Shown one piece after another: positions 61,252 to 64,000 of a stretch of DNA of 64,000 nucleotides; the stretch's first letter is position 1; every line of letters begins with the position of its first letter. The position numbers and the translations under genes were made by a program. The stretch is from Flavobacterium sp. SUN046. GTDB lineage: Bacteria > Bacteroidota > Bacteroidia > Flavobacteriales > Flavobacteriaceae. Where the stretch lies: contig NZ_JAPQNT010000012.1 of the NCBI RefSeq assembly GCF_028867965.1, positions 22,369-86,368 on the forward strand, read 5' to 3'. The notes below the pieces were generated by a model. The model saw only the letters and a program-made list of their open reading frames with translations, did not search any database and had not been told where the DNA came from.

Positions 61252-64000
61252 ATGAAAAAATTATACTCAAATATTAACACAAACAAACAATTCAAGTTTT
61301 ACTTTTTACAAATTATATTTGTATTCGGAATTGTTTTTTCTGCTAATGCTCAAATCAGAGTTCCATTTACACAAAGAACATCACAATATACACCAACCAA
61401 AAAGATTTATAATGTAAAAGGTGATTTTACCATGATTGGTAATACCAATTTAACATTACAAAATTATGGTGATGATACACAAAATGGTAATAATGTAATG
61501 CAATATGTAGATATTGATGGTGATAATTCAACTTGGAATTCATCTTCTGCCAATTTGAATTTTTCTACAGAAAATGGAGCAATTCCAGCTTGTTCAAACA
61601 TTATATACGCAGGACTTTATTGGACAGGTCGCGCGTCAGACGGGCCAACAAGTGATAATATTTTTACAGTAACTAAGTCGGTTCCAGGCGGTACCCAAGT
61701 AATTAATAACAATTATACAGTAGGCAATACTACTACAATTACTAATACAACTTATTCGTTAGCAATAACAAGAGGTGGTTCTACTAATAATCGTTATCCA
61801 ATTTACACATTTTCTAATGGTACAAATACCTATGTATTTAATTATACCAATACAACTGGAGTAGCAATGGTGACCCTTTCTGTTAATGGAGGAACGGCTA
61901 CAAATGTACCTGTAACCGTCGCAACAACTGGAACGACAGCTACAGCAACATTAACTACACCTTATGTAATTACTGATGGGACTTTGACTATTAAAATAAA
62001 AAATTTAGTTAGAGATACTGGAACTAACTTAACAAGTGCAACTACTCAAGCAAATTCTTTTTCTAATGTAAATGTTTCAGGAACGATTTCTACAAATGTT
62101 ACAATATCTAAAACATTTGATAAAAGAATTATCTCTCTAAAAGGTCCTGGAGCAACAAGTTACACTCAATTTACGGCTAACACAAATGATATTTATTATC
62201 CAACTTCTGCAGATGGATTTATGTATTCAGCTTATGCTGAAGTTACTGATTATGTAAAAAACCATGGAATTGGAAACTATTTTGCAGGTGATATTGCTTT
62301 AGTAGAAGGAGATGGTGGCGGAACTGGTTATTATGGTGGATGGGGATTAGTAGTAGTATATGAAAATTCAAAAATGCGATACAGAGATGTAACAATTTTT
62401 GACGGTCATGCATATGTTGCCGGAAGTGTTACAGCAGATTTCGAAATTCCGGTATCAGGTTTTAACACAGTTCAATCTGGATCAGTAAATATGAAACTTG
62501 GATTAATGGCTGGCGAAGGTGATAGAGGAATTTCGGGAGATTATTTTCAAATTAGAAATCACACAGATACCAATTGGATTTCATTAAATCATACTGGAAA
62601 TTCAACAACAAACTTTTTTAATTCTTCAATTGTAACTGGCGGAAATACTCGAAATCCGAATTTATTAAACAATACAGGATTGGATATTAGCATGTTTAAT
62701 ATTCCAAATACAGGTAATTCAGTTATAACTAATAGCCAAACTTCTACAAGATTCAAATACGGAACTACGCAAGATACATTTACAATTTTTGCAGCAGTAA
62801 TGTCAGTAGATGCTTATATACCAGATGTCCCAGCTGTAATTCAAGCAGTTTCTATAAATAGTGTGCCAGTCACAACTCAACCTTATACGGCACTTCCGGG
62901 AGATATTATTGAATTTAATGTAAATGTTTACAATAGAGGTTCAGAAGCTACTAATAATACAAAAATCACAATTCCAGTTCCATTTGCAGCTACTTTTGTG
63001 CCAGGCAGTATTCTTAATAATGCTTTGTTTCTTCCGTTACCAACTCCAAATAATGCTTATTTTGATCCTTTAGCTGGAGGTAATGGCTCGATAATATGGG
63101 ATATCAGTAACTTGCCTCTTCCTAATGATCCCAATACAATTCTTGGAACTTTAAAATTCAAATTTAAAGTTACTGAAGATTGTTCCATATTGAAGAATCA
63201 AAATTGTTCACCTAAAGTTTCTATTTATGGAAGTTCCTCCGGCGTTGGTTCTATATCTGGCGTGAATTTCTCACAAAATATTATTCAAGGTTACACTAAT
63301 TCAGGTTCATGTCAAGGAGAACCAATTACAGACTTATTAACGGTGAATATTAATGCAACTAATTTTGTAAATCTTAATTGTCAAAATACCTCGAATAACT
63401 ATGTTTTTTATTATTGTAATATAAGTGGAACGGTTCCTGTTTCTCAAATAAGTGGAACTTTTCCATCTGGCACAAGATTTTATAATGAATTTCCAGTAAC
63501 AAGTTCCTCAATCGAATATACAGCTTCAAATCCGTTTCCAGGAACGGTAGGGACTTTTACTTACTATGCTGTTCCACCAAATGCAAATGGTTGTTATTTC
63601 GTTTTTTCTATAACAGTTATTAATAATTATTCGGTTACCTATCCTGCTAATTATACTATCAATGCTTGTAGCGTTTCTGCCATCGCAGGATTGACATATA
63701 GTACTATTCCTGTTCAAATAACTCAACAACAATTTATTAATGCTGGAGGAACTATTGCTAATGGTTCAATTATTACATCAATTTCATATGTAGATACGGT
63801 TTCAGGAGGCTGTCCTAAAATTGTGAGTAGAGTTTTTACAATTACTACAAATTGTATTAATGCTTCATCTTCTCATACTCAAACCATCAACGTTCAAGAT
63901 ACAACAGCGCCAGTAATCTCACCATTACCAGCGGCTACAACAATCGCTTGTGGAACGACTCCAGTATTTGCTTCTGCTACTGCAACAGACGCTTGTGGAA
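61252..64000 (+). CDS. Large secreted surface protein (adhesin-like), 3' end beyond window
   Basis: ATG at 61252 opens a frame that stays open for 916 codons to the window edge. The signal peptide is long (MKKLYSNINTNKQFKFYFLQ, then IIFVFGIVFSANAQ). The N-terminal ~500 residues (GDFTMIGNTNLTLQNYGDD ... IIYAGLYWTGRASDG ... DVTIFDGHAYV) match the conserved head of flavobacterial giant adhesins. A DUF11-like segment (GDIIEFNVNVYNRGSEATNNTKITIPVPFAATFVPGS, about 545-580) follows. At the edge HYR-like repeats begin (DTTAPVISPLPAATTIACGTTPVFASATATDACG). A T9SS type B sorting domain is expected downstream but not seen. SprB-like gliding adhesin is one possibility. Confidence 0.85.
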   Translation, partial: MKKLYSNINTNKQFKFYFLQIIFVFGIVFSANAQIRVPFTQRTSQYTPTKKIYNVKGDFTMIGNTNLTLQNYGDDTQNGNNVMQYVDIDGDNSTWNSSSANLNFSTENGAIPACSNIIYAGLYWTGRASDGPTSDNIFTVTKSVPGGTQVINNNYTVGNTTTITNTTYSLAITRGGSTNNRYPIYTFSNGTNTYVFNYTNTTGVAMVTLSVNGGTATNVPVTVATTGTTATATLTTPYVITDGTLTIKIKNLVRDTGTNLTSATTQANSFSNVNVSGTISTNVTISKTFDKRIISLKGPGATSYTQFTANTNDIYYPTSADGFMYSAYAEVTDYVKNHGIGNYFAGDIALVEGDGGGTGYYGGWGLVVVYENSKMRYRDVTIFDGHAYVAGSVTADFEIPVSGFNTVQSGSVNMKLGLMAGEGDRGISGDYFQIRNHTDTNWISLNHTGNSTTNFFNSSIVTGGNTRNPNLLNNTGLDISMFNIPNTGNSVITNSQTSTRFKYGTTQDTFTIFAAVMSVDAYIPDVPAVIQAVSINSVPVTTQPYTALPGDIIEFNVNVYNRGSEATNNTKITIPVPFAATFVPGSILNNALFLPLPTPNNAYFDPLAGGNGSIIWDISNLPLPNDPNTILGTLKFKFKVTEDCSILKNQNCSPKVSIYGSSSGVGSISGVNFSQNIIQGYTNSGSCQGEPITDLLTVNINATNFVNLNCQNTSNNYVFYYCNISGTVPVSQISGTFPSGTRFYNEFPVTSSSIEYTASNPFPGTVGTFTYYAVPPNANGCYFVFSITVINNYSVTYPANYTINACSVSAIAGLTYSTIPVQITQQQFINAGGTIANGSIITSISYVDTVSGGCPKIVSRVFTITTNCINASSSHTQTINVQDTTAPVISPLPAATTIACGTTPVFASATATDACG

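Overview
The window is a chromosomal segment of a low-GC Bacteroidota bacterium, most likely Flavobacteriaceae and Flavobacterium-like. The evidence is the very AT-rich sequence, several proteins ending in type IX secretion (T9SS) sorting domains, a TonB-dependent receptor paired with a DUF4249 lipoprotein, a type III glutamine synthetase, a hybrid two-component regulator, a fused isobutyryl-CoA mutase, and start regions lacking Shine-Dalgarno sequences but carrying the Bacteroidetes -7 box TAnnTTTG. No tRNA, rRNA, CRISPR array or prophage was seen.

Layout. 1-931 (minus) is a small envelope/stress-type operon (lmo0937-like membrane peptide, YtxH, holin-X-like, partial gene). 1307-5083 (minus) is a tight operon AraC regulator - response regulator - CHASE3/PAS histidine kinase - YihY. 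5196-7724 holds secreted and membrane proteins. 7863-14027 holds pyrF with a coupled B12-binding-like protein, a DUF4197 lipoprotein and IcmF. 14051-14977 is a REP element followed by its REP-associated tyrosine transposase, whose coding region contains an expanded block of REP-derived repeats. 14974-18204 is housekeeping (GyrI-like, YchJ, DUF1543, TerC). 18319-25363 has two T9SS cargo proteins, glutamine synthetase III, two tandem double-OmpA proteins and purM. 25422-29603 is a repetitive T9SS beta-helix adhesin.

33744-42915 is the most unusual part. A TPR-type hybrid sensor/AraC regulator lies upstream of a same-strand run of six secreted proteins. These carry lectin-like modules (beta-propeller-like, beta-trefoil-like, PLAT-like, DUF7452-like) and an unnamed domain shared by two of them. 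They have no TonB/SusD pair and no enzyme. TGTAACA repeats sit upstream of both the cluster and the regulator. This is the best candidate for an undescribed system.

43358-60093 is mainly housekeeping: Hsp20, UvrB, a ParE toxin-antitoxin pair, RlmF, thiamine diphosphokinase, DUF4249/TonB receptor, an OmpA-type protein, monomeric isocitrate dehydrogenase, RplS and TrmD. The window ends inside a large secreted surface protein (61252 onward) preceded by a small secreted partner and a long non-coding leader.

Functional assignments come from reading translated sequence and recalled family features. No database search was possible.
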